Shown piece by piece: positions 44,719 through 59,000 of a stretch of 64,000 nucleotides of DNA (position 1 is the first letter of the stretch; every line of letters starts with the position of its first letter). The notes below the pieces were generated by a model. That model saw only the letters and a list, made by a program, of their open reading frames with translations. It made no database searches and was not told the DNA's origin. Source of the stretch: Panaeolus papilionaceus. Lineage: Eukaryota > Basidiomycota > Agaricomycetes > Agaricales. The stretch lies in assembly GCA_015501605.1 (NCBI GenBank), contig JADNRZ010000005.1:2108001-2172000 (forward strand), in the 5' to 3' direction. Both the position numbers and the translations under genes were made by a program.

Positions 44719-47700
44719 TCAAGCCACCTGCATCGTCGCTGTGTCCGGACCCTTCTCAGTAATCTCCTGTCCCAACACCTTCAACTGAGCCTCCCTCTTG
44801 TCCTTTCGTAACTTTTTCCTCTCAGACTTTGGCATCATCGCAAACGCCGTGTTTAGGTTTCCATCGCGCAACTTGAATGCTTTGATCGCAACCTCTGCAG
44901 CCTCAAATCTAACCTCGTCAACGCTAACCTTGCCTCGCCATACAGTCTCCTTCCGGACTTCCTCCTTCCCATCCACACTGACAACACAAGATACACGACC
45001 AGGAACACTGGTCGAATCAACCTCGTATTGGATATCGACCCCACGACTATCTGCCCACAGTGCCAAGCGAGAGATGGGGTGCAGAACGTCCACGTTATCC
45101 TGCACAATCCTTTCCAGCATCGGCATGATACCCAGCTTCCACACCAAGGACTTGGTGACCTCCATGTCCCCTTCAGAGTCAAGGTAAACAGCACCGATGA
45201 TACTCTCGATCATGTCACTGAAAAACTTGGCTGCTTGAAGTTTGGTCAACGCTGCCCAGGGAAAAACGTCACCGGTGTTGATAGACTCTGTCAATTCCTC
45301 TTCCAGCTTCTGGAAGCGCATATGCGTCGTGTACTGATCCTCCAAGACTTTGTGACTGGATTGTAAGAGACATTGCCAGAGGTAAAAGTCCTTCCCTTCT
45401 TCTTGTAGGTCGATTTGTATCCTCGCATGGGGACCATATCGTCTCTCTGAATCTTCCTCAGAGAACGAGCTGGGATCTGGTGGTGCTGGTCCTGGGATAA
45501 CGCCAACAGCCTTGGCGCGAGTCATGAAGCATAGGTACGCGAGGAAGTGGCGGTTGACGACAGCGGATTTGCGCAAATGCATGTTTCCAGGGGAATAGCG
45601 TTTTCCAGGGGCATGATACAGGTATTCAGTGACGATGAGGTCAAGAACAGAGTCCCCTAAGAATTCCATGCGTTCATAGGATGGCGTATGGTATCCATCG
45701 TATTGATAAGACGCATGTGTGAGGGCCTCAATAAGTAGGAGTTTGCGTTTGAAGGTGTAGCCGATCATCTCTTCGACGTACTGGAGCTGAGGAGGAATCT
45801 CCAGCTCATTCTCGCTGGAAGAATCGACTCGCGCGAGGATAGAAGCAATTCGTTCTGGGAATGGTTTCCAACGTATCCCCAAGTCGAAAAACTTCACGCA
45901 TTCGTAGGCCAGGGGTAGACCACCAGTCAGGGTTGCAGCGCCGATAATGGATTCCATAACATCAGCCAACACTGAAAATAAAACGGTCAGCGATAAATCT
46001 AACGAAAAATGGGGCTAAATTACCTTTGGTGGATAACTGCTGATTATTCGACCTTTTCTTCTTCTTTTTCTTCTCTTTCGTCGTCCGTTCTTCTGTTTTG
46101 GGGGTGGAGGAGTCTGCAGCTGGAACGACATCCATAGGTTCGTCGAGGTCAATGGTGATAGGGTTGCTTGGTGATGAACCAATAATTCCTGACACTGGTT
46201 CGTCGGCAGTTGCGGCGGGGAGTTGTACGACATTCAGAGGTGGAGATTCGCCTTTGGGCTCTGCAGCAGAGTTATCGTTCGCCTGGGTAGCACCTTTTGG
46301 GACACTTTCTTCGACATTGAAATACCGAGGTTTCCACTTTTTCCCAAGCATGATATCTATGAAGCATATAAGCAAAGTAACAAGAAGATTAACACTTCTG
46401 TGAGACATACCCATCACAAGGTATTTGTAGATTCCTTTCTTCATATCTTCCTTCGCCAACTTGACATTGCTGACCGTGTGGTCCTTCTGCTTGGTCAGAT
46501 ATCCCTCGTGCCATGTGGGGTATTCCGCCAGTAACTGCAACCCAACAGAGTATTTCAAAACACCATCTCCCAAAGTCTCCATCCGCTGATAGTTCTCCCG
46601 TTCTTGTGAAACGGGAGCTGTGACAGCCACCTGCAGCATTGAGAGCGGAATATCGCACAGGGGGGTGCCAATGAAAATGTCTTTCTTGAGCCAGGCGGTT
46701 CGTAATTTCATGGAAAGAGCGCGAAGAATGGAAGGGAGGATGTATGCATATTCAGCTTCATCTGTAGAAACGAGAGTGATCCCAGAGCGGGAAGCGATAA
46801 AATGAAGGTCTTCCGGTTCTTTGGATGTGGCTTCATCGATTTCCATGTCATCTTCCTTCTCATTGCGACGACGCTTCTGTTGCTCTGTGACTAACGGGAC
46901 GAGAAGGTTTGTCCGTGCCGGTGTCGGTCTGACTACCAGCAAAGGGTAGGTGACCTCGACGTCCCACTTCCATGACTTGTAGCCCTCCTTGACCTTCTCC
47001 AACTCCTCCTCGGTCAACGGCTCCGACTCTGTCCGCCATCTAACAAACTGGTATGGTCTTCCAGACCCGAACTGTTTCTGGACGAGAGCGACATCTTCCG
47101 GATACCGAAACGCCTTCCCGAATGCGTCAGCATGAGCCAGCATGTAATGTGGTTTTGTGGCGGTAGGAATCATATCGTTATCAGCTTGATAGCACTCCAA
47201 CCACGCCCTGCGTTCCTTCCATGTCTGATCCTCTCCGCCTACAGGATAAAAGAGATATGCAAAGTCGAGGTTGTCCCACTTCATCCTGGAGCTATTGTTT
47301 GCCCAGAAAATAGTCCTCGTGAACTCCCTGGCCTGTGCGATTTCCGCCGATGACGCTGAAAATGCTTGCGCAGTCGACTCAATGATAGCCCTAGTGAGTG
47401 GGTGGTCGCGTCGATGTAGAAGGGGGCATTCGTCCTCGGAGAGCACTGGAAATTCCATGCGGGTATACATCTTGAGTGGAGGCAGCGTATCTTGCCCAGT
47501 TTCCACGTCAACGATGTGCAGCAAGGAGTAGTACCACAACTCCTCCATGTCGTCTTGCCCAGGAGGTAGCCAGGGGTCAATGCTAACCGACACCTTGGCC
47601 AATCCAGCACGTCGTTCCACGTCAGCTAACATAGCCTTGACCTCGTCTTCCAACTCTGGCTCCAACATACTGCTGATCGGAAGAAGACTGTCGTTGAGTA

Positions 47701-49919
47701 GGCCTTCTTTGTAGAGCTCCAAGTACGCAGCAAAAGCTGCGTGTCTATGGGCAGACATGACGGAAGGGTAGATTCGGGGCACAGTGAACACACGATTTTC
47801 CAAAGGCAGCATGCGAGGTAGCGTTACAGTTGAGCCAAAGGGACCACTGTAGACAACTTCTTGTCGGTTTTCCCAACCATGCCAGCCATCAGGAAACTCT
47901 GGGGGATCGCGGTCGAATAATGGCTTGCTTTCTTGACCATCTCTAGCTGGAATAACCGCACAGAAGTGAGCAAGGTGGGAAATGGCCGAGTTGAGTGTCA
48001 GCGTCGCTCTGAATTAGGGTTTCAGTTAAAGGGACGTGAAGAAAATAAGCAAACAGGCAGACGCACCCAGTTGAGGGAACAACAAATTCCAAGGAGTCGG
48101 TTTCCACATCGTCAGGCCCTAGATCTCCTGCTATAAGATCACCGAATTCCCTGCTAGGATCCCTATAGAGCCTGATCATCTCCTGCTCCAAAGCCTCCCA
48201 CTTCTGAACTGCATCACGTTGTGTACCACCGCTCTCAAACATCAGCGTGAAAGTGCTGCGCTGCTTCCGTGCTCGTCCACGACTCTGTGCCCAGCTCGCC
48301 ATGTTGGGCGGCGGATCCCAACGGATGACACTACAGCACGCTTGGATATCGATTCCTTCCTCAGCGACGGATGTGGATATGATGAGGTTCTTCTCTCCCT
48401 CCCGGAAGTCTGACAGCGTCTGCTCATGGGGTTCCCGGACCATATTACGCGTGATGTCCATCATAGAGTGACGATGCATGCTCTCTGAGGAGCCCAAGAG
48501 GATACCGATGCTGAATATGCCTTTCGTTGCTGGGTGGTGCCTGAGCACTTCGGCGAGGGCAATGACGACGTCCCGGCGTTGCACGAACACAATGCAACTG
48601 TAACGTTCCGATAGAGATTCCGTTTCGGCCTTCTCCATCAAGAGGGTATCAACCAACGCCTTTAGCTTGTCGCTGCAGTCGTCGTTGATGTCGTCCTCGT
48701 TATAAGAAACAGGGTTTGCCTTGACGGTATCCAAAATCGACGATAGGTATGCCTTCTCTGAATTACGCCAGCTCTTCATCATGTTGTTGAACGGGTTTGA
48801 GGCAACTCGTGCTCTCTCCAACACGGTCCAGACGAACCAGTCTGCAGCCCAAGCGCCAACATCCGCAGCGATATCAACGGCGGCCCTTGCAAAATCACGA
48901 AGACCCCGATGAGTGAACGAGTCCTTCTTGGAGACCACCTTTGAAAGCCTTTGATCGATCCGTTTATGGTCAGAGCTGCCGATAACGGTTTTCGCGAGCC
49001 GTTCTCGAAGAGATTTGACAAATGGGTCATTGGAAATATCCAGAGTGTCCAGGACGGTTTCAAGTGATGCGAGGTTTGTAGAGAAGCTGGAACCGTCTCC
49101 GGGGTTGTACATAACATGTCGGAAGACTGGGCGATGGACGTATTGAGCGAGTTCCTCGCGAGTGTGGTGCGGTGTTTTGATGGTACAGTCCAAATTGCCT
49201 TCAATTGTTCTGAAGGCTTGTGAGGAATAGAGAGCAGAAAAATCGTAATAGAACACATACCTAAACGCGTTTGCAACATTTCCGCCATAAATAGGGCTGG
49301 CAGTCAAGCCAAGAACCATAGGACGTACGATCGGGGTATCTGGGGCATCTGATTTCCTCGGGAGTTTGAAGTAAAAGTCGGTCATGATTTGGTTATACGG
49401 GTGCTTGTCGATGGCATGATGAGCCTCATCAAAGATGAGAAGGCTAATGTCGCGTCCCAGGATGACGTATCCATGGCTCAAAGCATCTAGGAGGATTTGC
49501 GGTGTGGATATAACGACCCGATGTGTTGTCAAGACTGTTTTCCAGAGCAATGGATTTTTCCACTGGCCAGGTTCGTTGGCACCAGTAACAAGGCCTACTG
49601 AAACAGGCAGATAGGACTGAATAACGCTCTTCTGTTGCTGACACAGCGCGACGGTCGGTGCAAAAAACCAAGTCAACTGGTGGTATTCATAAAATCAGAA
49701 CAAGGTTGAATGAAAGGAACAAACGTAACGCACCTTTGTAGCCTCCCTTTCAAGCTCATGCTTGATTCTTAGCACAGCGATCAACGTCTTTCCTGAACCT
49801 GTATCCAAAGCAATGATGATGTTCCTTCTGAGACTTTCCTCCAACATTTCCTGCTGGTAGCCACGGGTCATCGGCATCTCCTGAAGTGAAGGTGAACCAT
49901 TGTCATTACGTCGAGGCAT
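44719..49919 (-). CDS. Dicer-like ribonuclease III
   Basis: About six exons on the minus strand, roughly 1,640 residues. Domains in order: DExH helicase with Walker [10 protein letters not shown] and FDEAHH; helicase C-terminal part with [11 protein letters not shown] and QSRGRAR; a Dicer dimerisation domain ([14 protein letters not shown]); a platform-like region with no PAZ that I can recognise; RNase IIIa ([11 protein letters not shown], with its second acidic cluster in DVMESIIGA); RNase IIIb ([20 protein letters not shown] and [13 protein letters not shown]); and a basic tail. All four acidic positions are present in both RNase III domains, so the enzyme should cut. A Lys-rich, low-complexity insert of over 100 residues splits RNase IIIa. 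Dicers make siRNAs from double-stranded RNA for silencing of transposons and viruses. No Argonaute or RdRP is nearby. ATG 49919 is the first in frame. Confidence 0.93.
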
Positions 49920-50027
49920 CGGCAAGGTGTATGCAAGTTCTGAAAGAGAACGCTTTGACTCTCCAACCTGTCAGATGGTGGGGAGAGGAAAAGTGGACTC
50001 TGGGGTGATAGTTGTCAAAGATGCAAG

Positions 50028-50036
50028 TTATATATG
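50028..50036 (-). promoter_or_regulatory. TATA-like element upstream of Dicer
   Basis: CATATATAA on the minus strand, about 110 bases upstream of the Dicer ATG. Followed by pyrimidine-rich leader sequence. Tentative. Confidence 0.3.
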
Positions 50037-53000
50037 TATGGCGCAAGCGTCTATGGCTTATCGATGATCACGCAGCCACTGAGACCACCTTTGTTTTTCC
50101 GTGTCTTTTCGGGAAACGCAGATCATCGACACCATTTATTAGAAATAATTGCCAGAAATTCAAAATTAATCAGTGATTTGTGCTATTGTTGTCCAGGCCC
50201 GTCGTCGTCGTTGGTGACAATGAACTCAAACATGAACTTTGGCGGCGAGAGGGCATTACGTTGGAGGATAAACACGGCCAAGCAACGGGACCGGGATGCT
50301 CCACTGATCCGGTGCACACACTCAGGGGCACGACACAATCTCAAAGGTAACGTCTGTGTAACTCGATATGCTGCAATCGCACCCATGCGCATGAGCAGAA
50401 TTATTCTAAATGAATAGATACAAAAAATATACCGTTATTTGGATAAATTATTGAGCTTTATTTCAGGTCACCTATTCCAACCTTGAATTTCCCTCGGGAT
50501 GTGCGATTTTTTAAAGGCCTGGCCTTCAATTCCTCACACAGAATCCACACTGTCATGCAGTACCTGTGTAGTATTTAGTCTACAGAATATTTCTTAGAAA
50601 AGCGTTAAGAAAGGCCCCAGATGAAGGAGCTCTCACGCAAAAGACCCCCACGCTCTGATCCACAAACCTTACCGCGACATCGTTGAGCGAAACCAAAATA
50701 ATCCTCGGGAAAACACCACGCCTTCCGTTCCGTTCTGAATATATTGTGTCCTTTCTCTCACGTAAATCTCAGGGGAAACGGAAGAAGTCGCGATACACGT
50801 GCAACGATGAGCAAGGTAAATACGGTATCAGGCAAAGTCTTCTCACCCTGACAGTAAAACCAAACGAATAATTACCGCGTTAATTTTCCGAACTCACACT
50901 GCGTGGGGTCATCTCTTTAAAATGTGGGTCACCTTTGACGGTGCTGAGAGTACTTTGAGAATTATTCAACCAAAAAACACACGGATAATGACGTTTTCAA
51001 GATGAAACGATGGAAAGAGACGCCTAGCTACTCTTCACCTTCCAAAGTAGGTCGGAGAGCCTCGTGTTTGAGTGGTGACTCACCTTTCTTCCCACAGGTT
51101 AGTGAAGAGGGCTTGGAAAAATATTTTCGACGTTGAGAAGTCGTGGTACCCTCGAATCCTGAGCTGAAATCCGGATTTCAATACTTCGAGACTTTAACAG
51201 AGCCCGGTACAACAACATTATGAGGATGCACCCTTCAATTTTGCATGCATCATGAGAAGCCCTCCAAATTTTTGAGGAACAGTGAAAGGGTCCTGAGTAC
51301 CTAAATGTGAGCGCGTCATCGGATCAGCGCATCGTCCATTGTAGGGTTCATACCGGTGGTCATTTTATCAGTTGACGAAACGATTGACTGGTAAGCTTTT
51401 GCGCAGGTAACGCATCATTTCTATTTCGACATAGAATGTTCAATGAGCGCCTTCATCAACGACTTCTCTGGTTATACATCGACATTTACAAGGTCCTTTA
51501 TTGAACCGAATACTTGGAATTGCTATCTAAGAAGGGTGCATAATGGAGAAAAGAATCACACATACTCCTCAAGCTGAGCTTTTTATATACAGATGGCATT
51601 TGATCAGCTTGATAACGATTGTCCGAAAATACGCAGCTCTGTAGAACTGGGGGAGTGAACGATGCCAACGCACTACACGTGATAGTAAATGTGCTACATC
51701 CTCAACTGTTGCACAGCTTCGTCTATTCATTCAATAGAAAAGGCTATAAGTGAACGAACCCTCGTTGTAAGACATTATTTAAGTCATTAGGGTACAATCT
51801 ACCTCTCCATAGAGTGTCCGATGTAGTGATGGTGATTCTTGATCATTAAGGCAAGTTTTTTTTCGAGGTTTTAACCCTCAAATTTAGAGTCTTCTAAACA
51901 TTCAGAGGCAGCTGGAGAAGACGATGCCCTATCGCCGTATCACAATTCTAAAACTGTACACAACACCAATGTCCTTCTGCATCTGCACACTAAATGTGAC
52001 TCGTCGAAGTTTGAAGGCAGATTCGAGTCATTTCATGGTCATTTCGAAAGCTAAATCAAGTCCCTAGAATTTAGGAATGTATTTGCATCCGTGGATCCAT
52101 ACCGGCAGTATGCCAGTATCCGCTTCGCATTCGTCACCGGTTCAGCTTCGAGCTCTCGATATACTCGTTTCAAACAAAGCCTCCGCTCAAAATGGCAATA
52201 ACCAAACTTTTCAATATTAAGTGCATCGAATAAGTTATGGCATCTGCTAGGTTTGCTCGAGCTCTTTTCGACAGACTTCTAAAAACTGAACGGGCAGAGG
52301 GCGTCGAGTCTGAAAGGAAAGAACGAAACGGGGAGCCGAATCTTCAGTTGCACCATCCTAGTGGTATCCAGAGCCGCGATGGCATCACGCGTATCAGCAT
52401 TCGGCACGAAGTCACCGTAGTCTCGTGTACAAGCTACCTTTCTGAGCGACCCTAAAAGAAGTTCCAGTGTTTCGGGTCTCATCATCATGGTCTTCGCACT
52501 TTCTCCACGACGTCCACGTTCAAATAACATGAATTGAAGGACAGAAATTCTCAAAGGACCAAGGTTAGTCGGGGTTTCCATCTTACATCCATGTATTTCC
52601 GGATTATAATCTCTGGATTTAGCCAAGGAAGGTTCGAACGTCAGATATGCATCCGTTCAGCCCCCCTTACTTCAGGTTTGCATGCATCGAAAGTGTCTAC
52701 GCCGACGAACAAGATCCGATGATATCATACTTTGCAAGGGATGGGCGAAGGGAGACTATGGCGAGCCAATAATCACGACATTATCATGTCCCGCCCTGTA
52801 TCTGCCCGAAGTCCCGACGCTATCGATAACCCATCTGTCGTAATTAAATTCAACGCTTAATTTCCGAAAGACAGTGGCAAAGGGTGGCTACTTGATGCAT
52901 GGTGAGTCCTATGTTCAGCAGCTTCAGTGGTTTTCTCGTGCTATCGGGCCTATTTGGGAAAGTAAAGTCGAGTGAGCGTCCTTTCAACTCAACTCCTGAA

Positions 53001-56000
53001 TTATTGCCACCATGGCCCGGTCGAGAAGAGTACATCGTGCCATCTCTTGGTCTTTGAATATTTGGATTTAAATTCTCGGGTCTTGATTTGTCTTTATCTT
53101 TATCTTGCGGCGTTATAAGCGTTCCACGAATAATGCTAGAACTCTCACATGAAGCGTTCATATGCAATCAATTTGCCAATGTGACCCATAAAGTACAAGA
53201 CGCACCAAAATAGGCCAATATCAACAAACATAGAACAGCGAGCGCCAGCGCTCTGTCCTACTTTCCTTCCACGGTGAGCGACAAGTCCGAGGGAGAAATC
53301 AGACGCCTTCCATTGCGGGCCGGTACAAGATCCGACTCTCTTATCAGAGGAGTGGAGATGGTGATGTGTCGGCGAGTAGGTACGCTCACGAAACCCTTTC
53401 CGCATATCACAGTTCCTTTGTGCCGCCACAGTAATGTGGGGAAGCTGGGGAAAGCGCACTTGACATTTGGAATGGCCGGAAGATGACTGCAACGTCGAGA
53501 TCCGTCGCTCTACCTGAGTGTGCCACGCATACTAGGGACGGTGCAGGGCATACTTTTTGCATTACTACGACGTCATACCCTCACCTGAGCAGGTCCTGAG
53601 CTCGCTTAATAGACGAGTCGGAAGAATTACTTGTATATTCGACGACGGTGTCTTCATCGGTGTTCATGAAGCGTCGGACAACCGGGTACGCGATATTAAT
53701 GGTGAAAGCGATGATTTGGGATTCCTCCAGGGAAAGCATTGGATTCTTTGAATCTGGGAGGTCGCCGACGATTCAGGTTATGGGTCCTCGAGATGTACTA
53801 TGCCGTGACTCATTCGAAGTGCATCCGTCGCGAAGATAACATTTTGTTATCTGGAGACTACTACTCTCCTCACTTGAAACAGTTGCAAGTGTAGAGAGAA
53901 TCAGAATCAGAGTTTTTCGAAGGTCCAAGTAGTTTCAAACAGTTCTTCTGTGTCGTACAAATCCACCATACTATCATCTAACTCGAGCCAACTGAATGAA
54001 AAGGCTGTTCAATGGGCGATGATGAGCAGTGCACCGCAGCCGAAGATCAGGATTGGCGAGGTAACAGCCTCACATGCCTCATGTTCGTCGCGTGCGTGGC
54101 TACATCATCGTTTCCACTGAGCTCCCGACGCAACAACTTTACTAGAAGAACACATAACGGGTCTATGGAAACTAGAAGCCAAAATTCACTGATAATCATG
54201 TCAAACCGAGTCTAATGCTCAGTATTCCGACATTCCGCTCAGGAGGCTCGATGGATTCTCTATGTAGATAAACTGCAAGCACGTTCGTCAACCCAAAAAA
54301 GAGATAAAAATTCTATGATAATCTTAACTTAAATATCCCCGAAACAGCCCAGCACACCATGAAATGAGGCCGATAGAGTTTCTGGTCTGGAAAACACGGG
54401 TTGGCGCTACCCTTGATGCGGAGAGGGCACCAGAAAAATGAGTTCGGTGCACCTCAACCGGAAGTGACAGATAGCATGATATTTCTCGAACTGTATCGTT
54501 TCATAATTAAATGTCATCGGCACTGATCACGGCTTGGGCACCATTGTGGACATCCATGATGGTTGCTCTTAGACTTGTTCGAAGAAGGGACCCATAACGA
54601 CAGTTAGATATGGAAAGATCAAGATCATCCCACCACCGGCGAAGGGTTAGGGTAGGCCACCCAAGGCCATTGTGGACGCCAAAGGGACTGTCCACGCCGC
54701 TAGCAAGGCTCAATTGGGTAATTACCATTGACCTACAAGGTTTGAATGTTGTCGACGCACGATGAGCGATCGCTGGAAATGGGCTAATTATGGGCTCGAG
54801 CACTTGAGCCTGAAATGCCATTCCGAGACCGAAGAAACGAAACGAAATCTGAATTTCGACATTTAAAGATAGAAACATTACTTTTTTGAATGTAAGTCGG
54901 TAGGGTCAATGATTGTCTGACTTGAACGCGCGCTTTGTCTTGTGGTGCTTCGTAGTCTATTGGTGCCTCGGGTATGCAGCGGATGCCCGAGATTCTGCCC
55001 AAAGTGGTCAAAGCATACGACTCACGAGACTAAGTAACTTCGCCACTTTAAGTTCATCATCACTGTAGCGTGATATGATAGGACTTAATCTGATCAATGT
55101 GCGGCGTAACATACCCAAGGGTCTAAAGGGATCAAGTTTTAGTTTACTTACCGGTGTAAAAGCAGAACACCGTGTCGTCTTCCAATACGAATCTGGGTCG
55201 AATATTGAGCGTAAATTTAGAGTTGCACAAGGTTGGGGCAGCGAGATAAAATGTCTCAACGTTAACATTCAGCCACAACGCCACTTTTTCGCCTCGGAGA
55301 AACCAATTCTCTCGTGAGTCGTAAACATAGACCAAGTGCTATCAGAAACTATACATATGCAATTTTATTCCGAGTGTTGGTGCGGCCAAAACACGGGTCT
55401 GGACCCGCAAGAAGCCATACGATTGGTATTGCACTAACTCCTCGCATTTTTGCAAAGTACTCGGAGTTCAATGCACCCAAGCCTAATGGGGTGCCTGAAG
55501 CTTATTTAAGGATGGCGGGATTGATAAGCAAGTCGGGCGGCTAAGTGTCATCTCGTTGACCCGACCTTTCCCCAGGTTTCTCAGCTGCTGCTAAACTACC
55601 GATAGGTTTGCTACAAATACGCTCAGATGCACATGCACCTCATACATGACGAGAACCTGAGTTGTTGCACACTGAGTAGATAATGAAAAAGCCTCCAAGA
55701 CTTTCTCTACAGTTAGATCATGATGACAACGAGCGCCAAGCGTTCATCGACACTGATCATGATATGTAATCGAGCGTGCCCTTCCATCGCGATCATGATA
55801 GCGTCGTTACAGTATCCGTTGCGTAACTGCCTGCGGAAAATTCACTTGCTTCGAGGTCGCTTGCAAAGACAATAGCGTGTCAGCACACGGCCGCACAGAC
55901 GAGACAACGGATTTCACTGAGACATCGTGGTAATCCTTTACCTTGAACAAGAAGGTCATTTTGTTTCCGATAGTTCCATGTTTCTACAAAACTGTGCTTG

Positions 56001-59000
56001 CATGACATAGACACCCCTTGAGTATGCCGCAGCCATGTGGGAAGGAATTGCCTCTCGGAGTATCGACTGTGCATAGACCGCGTGATACACCTTCGTCGCC
56101 AAACTGTGTGGCGCATCGCTAGCTTCACTTCACACATCACATATGTGTTCCAGAAGACGTAGAAGTTCAAGAACATAGGAAGAGGAATGCAAGTGCCCAC
56201 GACTGGTACGAGAGCCCCTACACCTCCGTTCCGTCGACACCAGGGGAGTGTGGGAACTTGCTGTCAAAGAGGCATCTGATAGACTTTGCAAGGTCGAGAC
56301 CACCTGACCGCCTTCGGCGGTGGTCGAGTGCCACTGACACTGAGTGTGTATCAGTCACTAAGGCCTGAGGGGGAATGTTTGGTTACCGGTCGGGATGTGC
56401 TGTGTCAATACTTACAATGTTGAGCGACAGGCTGAAGGTGCCCAGATCAGACTGATAAGAAAGTCAACGACGGAAATCCTAGCTCTGCATTGAGCACAAT
56501 AAGGAAAGAAGGGCTTTACTTCGGTAACCATAGAGCGTGTGCCCGGTGTTCAAATACCCATGTCAGAAGATACGTGAAACAGATGTATTGCATAGAAAGT
56601 AGACAGAAGCTGTGGAAACAACCCCACAACGAGCACAAAAAGGTGCGGTGCTAGAGTTTCGGCGGCAACTGCAACAGAGGATTTGGAAGACAAAAAAGGA
56701 AGCCTATCCCAAGATATGCCAAATAGGTTAGCGTATGGGGCAAACGAAAGGAAGGGTCGCGTTTAAATTTCAAATTGGCTGTTCATGGGTAATTGAAAGA
56801 AAAGAAATCCTGACATTTCCAAGTAATACGGACTGCAGTAGCGGAGCCGTAATACAACTAGTGCGACATGGAAGAAAGAGAAATATAGGTTAGTGTGCCT
56901 TTTGCGTATAGGTAGGTCAGATCAACGAGCGTAGCATCGATTTCACCGATAACACATGTGGATGATGATTTTTGCAATTTTCTCTCCTGTGTGCTCGGGT
57001 CAATGAATGTGAGCAACTTAATTCGATATTCCGAGAGGGACGTAGCGGATAGGATTGAGCCGTGTCCCACCGTTCGGAGCATGCAAAGTATGCCGATGCA
57101 TTCAGATATCAGGACGATTGATAAGATTAAAGAAACGCTGAGATTTCGGCGCTCAACTTCGACCGTGGTCGTCTGAGTCTCCGACATATGCGGAGTTGTG
57201 TGACGCCCACAGTAAGTCAGGGGATGTACCATCAGAATACCTGAACTTGCTATAGCTAGTGGGCGGAGGGGCTCAATGGTCTCGCGTAAATTGCGAGGTC
57301 AAATGGTCAACGTTATGGGTCCGATAACAAAACGGAACTCAAATTGACAGGGTGTAACAGTCGATCCATGGTCCTGTAGGATTTCACCCCATGATTAAAA
57401 AAATATTCTTCGAGGTTACAAATATCTGTCTCATCATCACGATCAGAAGGGGATCAGAGGAGAAAACACGAGGCTCACAAGTGCCCCAAAAGGCTTGAGG
57501 GTGGCGTCTGGAAAAGGTTATACGCTATTCTCAACTGTCGTGAAAACTTCCGTTCCGTGGCAAAAGAATAAAAATCAGGAAAGAAATAAATACAAAAGGA
57601 GCGTACGAACCCTTGGAAGGGGAGAATAGAATAGATTACGCAGTGTGCATGCACCCTGTCAAGGGACAATTCAGTATGTTTGATGGGAGTTGTGGCCCCC
57701 AACATCATAACACGTGTGTATGCAAGGCGCCTAATATGGGTTGAGCGTCCTGGGCTATCGATGGGAGCCTGTGTGGGCACTCGGGGAGGGAAGATTTGTC
57801 CGACTCCGATGAATGTTTAGGTCCAGCTTTAGACCCTGGGATTCCAATTCTATACCGCCACCTCATGGCACTTTGTAGGCGAGCTCAACGAAGTACACAA
57901 GATCAGAAGACTTGATAATTTTCAATAATTCGATTGATGATGGAAAAGAAGCGTATTCTATATGCTCGGAACTCGAAAACAGGTAGAGTTTACTGCAATG
58001 CACCTACACAACGCCCACAAGAGGTCACTGGCCTGTTGAGGTACCAGAACATATCGGCGGAATACGTCTGTTGTACCATGCCGAATTGACACCGCAAGGC
58101 TCAAAACGGGTCTGATTAGCTGATAAAACTCAATCACCCATCCAACAGTTGATCAAATCAAAGTTTTTTCTCCACAGGCAACGAGAGAGAAATCTGTCAA
58201 TTCAAGCAAGGGGGCCAATTCAAGGGTGAGTTGGACTTGGGAAACGGCCCACGAGAGAGATTTAGTGTCATGAGGCGTGTTGGTTGGGGGTGCTAACTAA
58301 GTAGTGACAGAGGTATAGAATAGGATTTGGATGGGTTTTTGACAGCCGAAACATGAATCCTACGGCATGAATCAGGATGCCGTATGTGAGGTTTTCAGAG
58401 TTGACAGAGTTCAATACGAGACTAACGTGACATGGGTTGCGGTTCTCTAGATGGCCAGGCTACCCGATTACGGGGTTCAATTGAGTACTGACACTGGAGA
58501 CATTGAAAGACTAGTGCGACGTATTCGAGCGTATGACGGTGACGTGATGTCGACAACCCGGAGTCCAGACGATGGTGAACACATTCGGGCTCATGTCAGA
58601 ACGTGATACAGAGAGGGAATTGAAACAAACGAGCATAGTTGACTCGATGAACTCGATATAAGCTTTTGAGAGTGTATAAATTATAAACCATTTGGCCGCC
58701 ATAGAGACCATGTGCTCCAAGTGGGTTTGAATTCATAGATCACAGGGCCATGAGAGCACGGGAGTATCTCAAAACCGAGGGGAGTGAAAACGCGAGATAT
58801 TGCAGCACCACTATCAGAGTCAGAGCACCAATACTGGCAGAAAATTTCAGGGATCAGGATACTCAGAAACCACACCACGATAACGCGATTGCGATGCACC
58901 TGACCCATCTAAATTACTACACGCGTAAAACGAGAACAATGGACGCGTCAGGATTCTTTTAATAATGTATGAGATACTCTACGTGCATAGAAGCACGTAA

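Noticed and set aside
44719..49919. An RNA-silencing gene cluster around Dicer
   Set aside because: No Argonaute, RdRP or RecQ-type helicase gene is nearby; Dicer stands alone.
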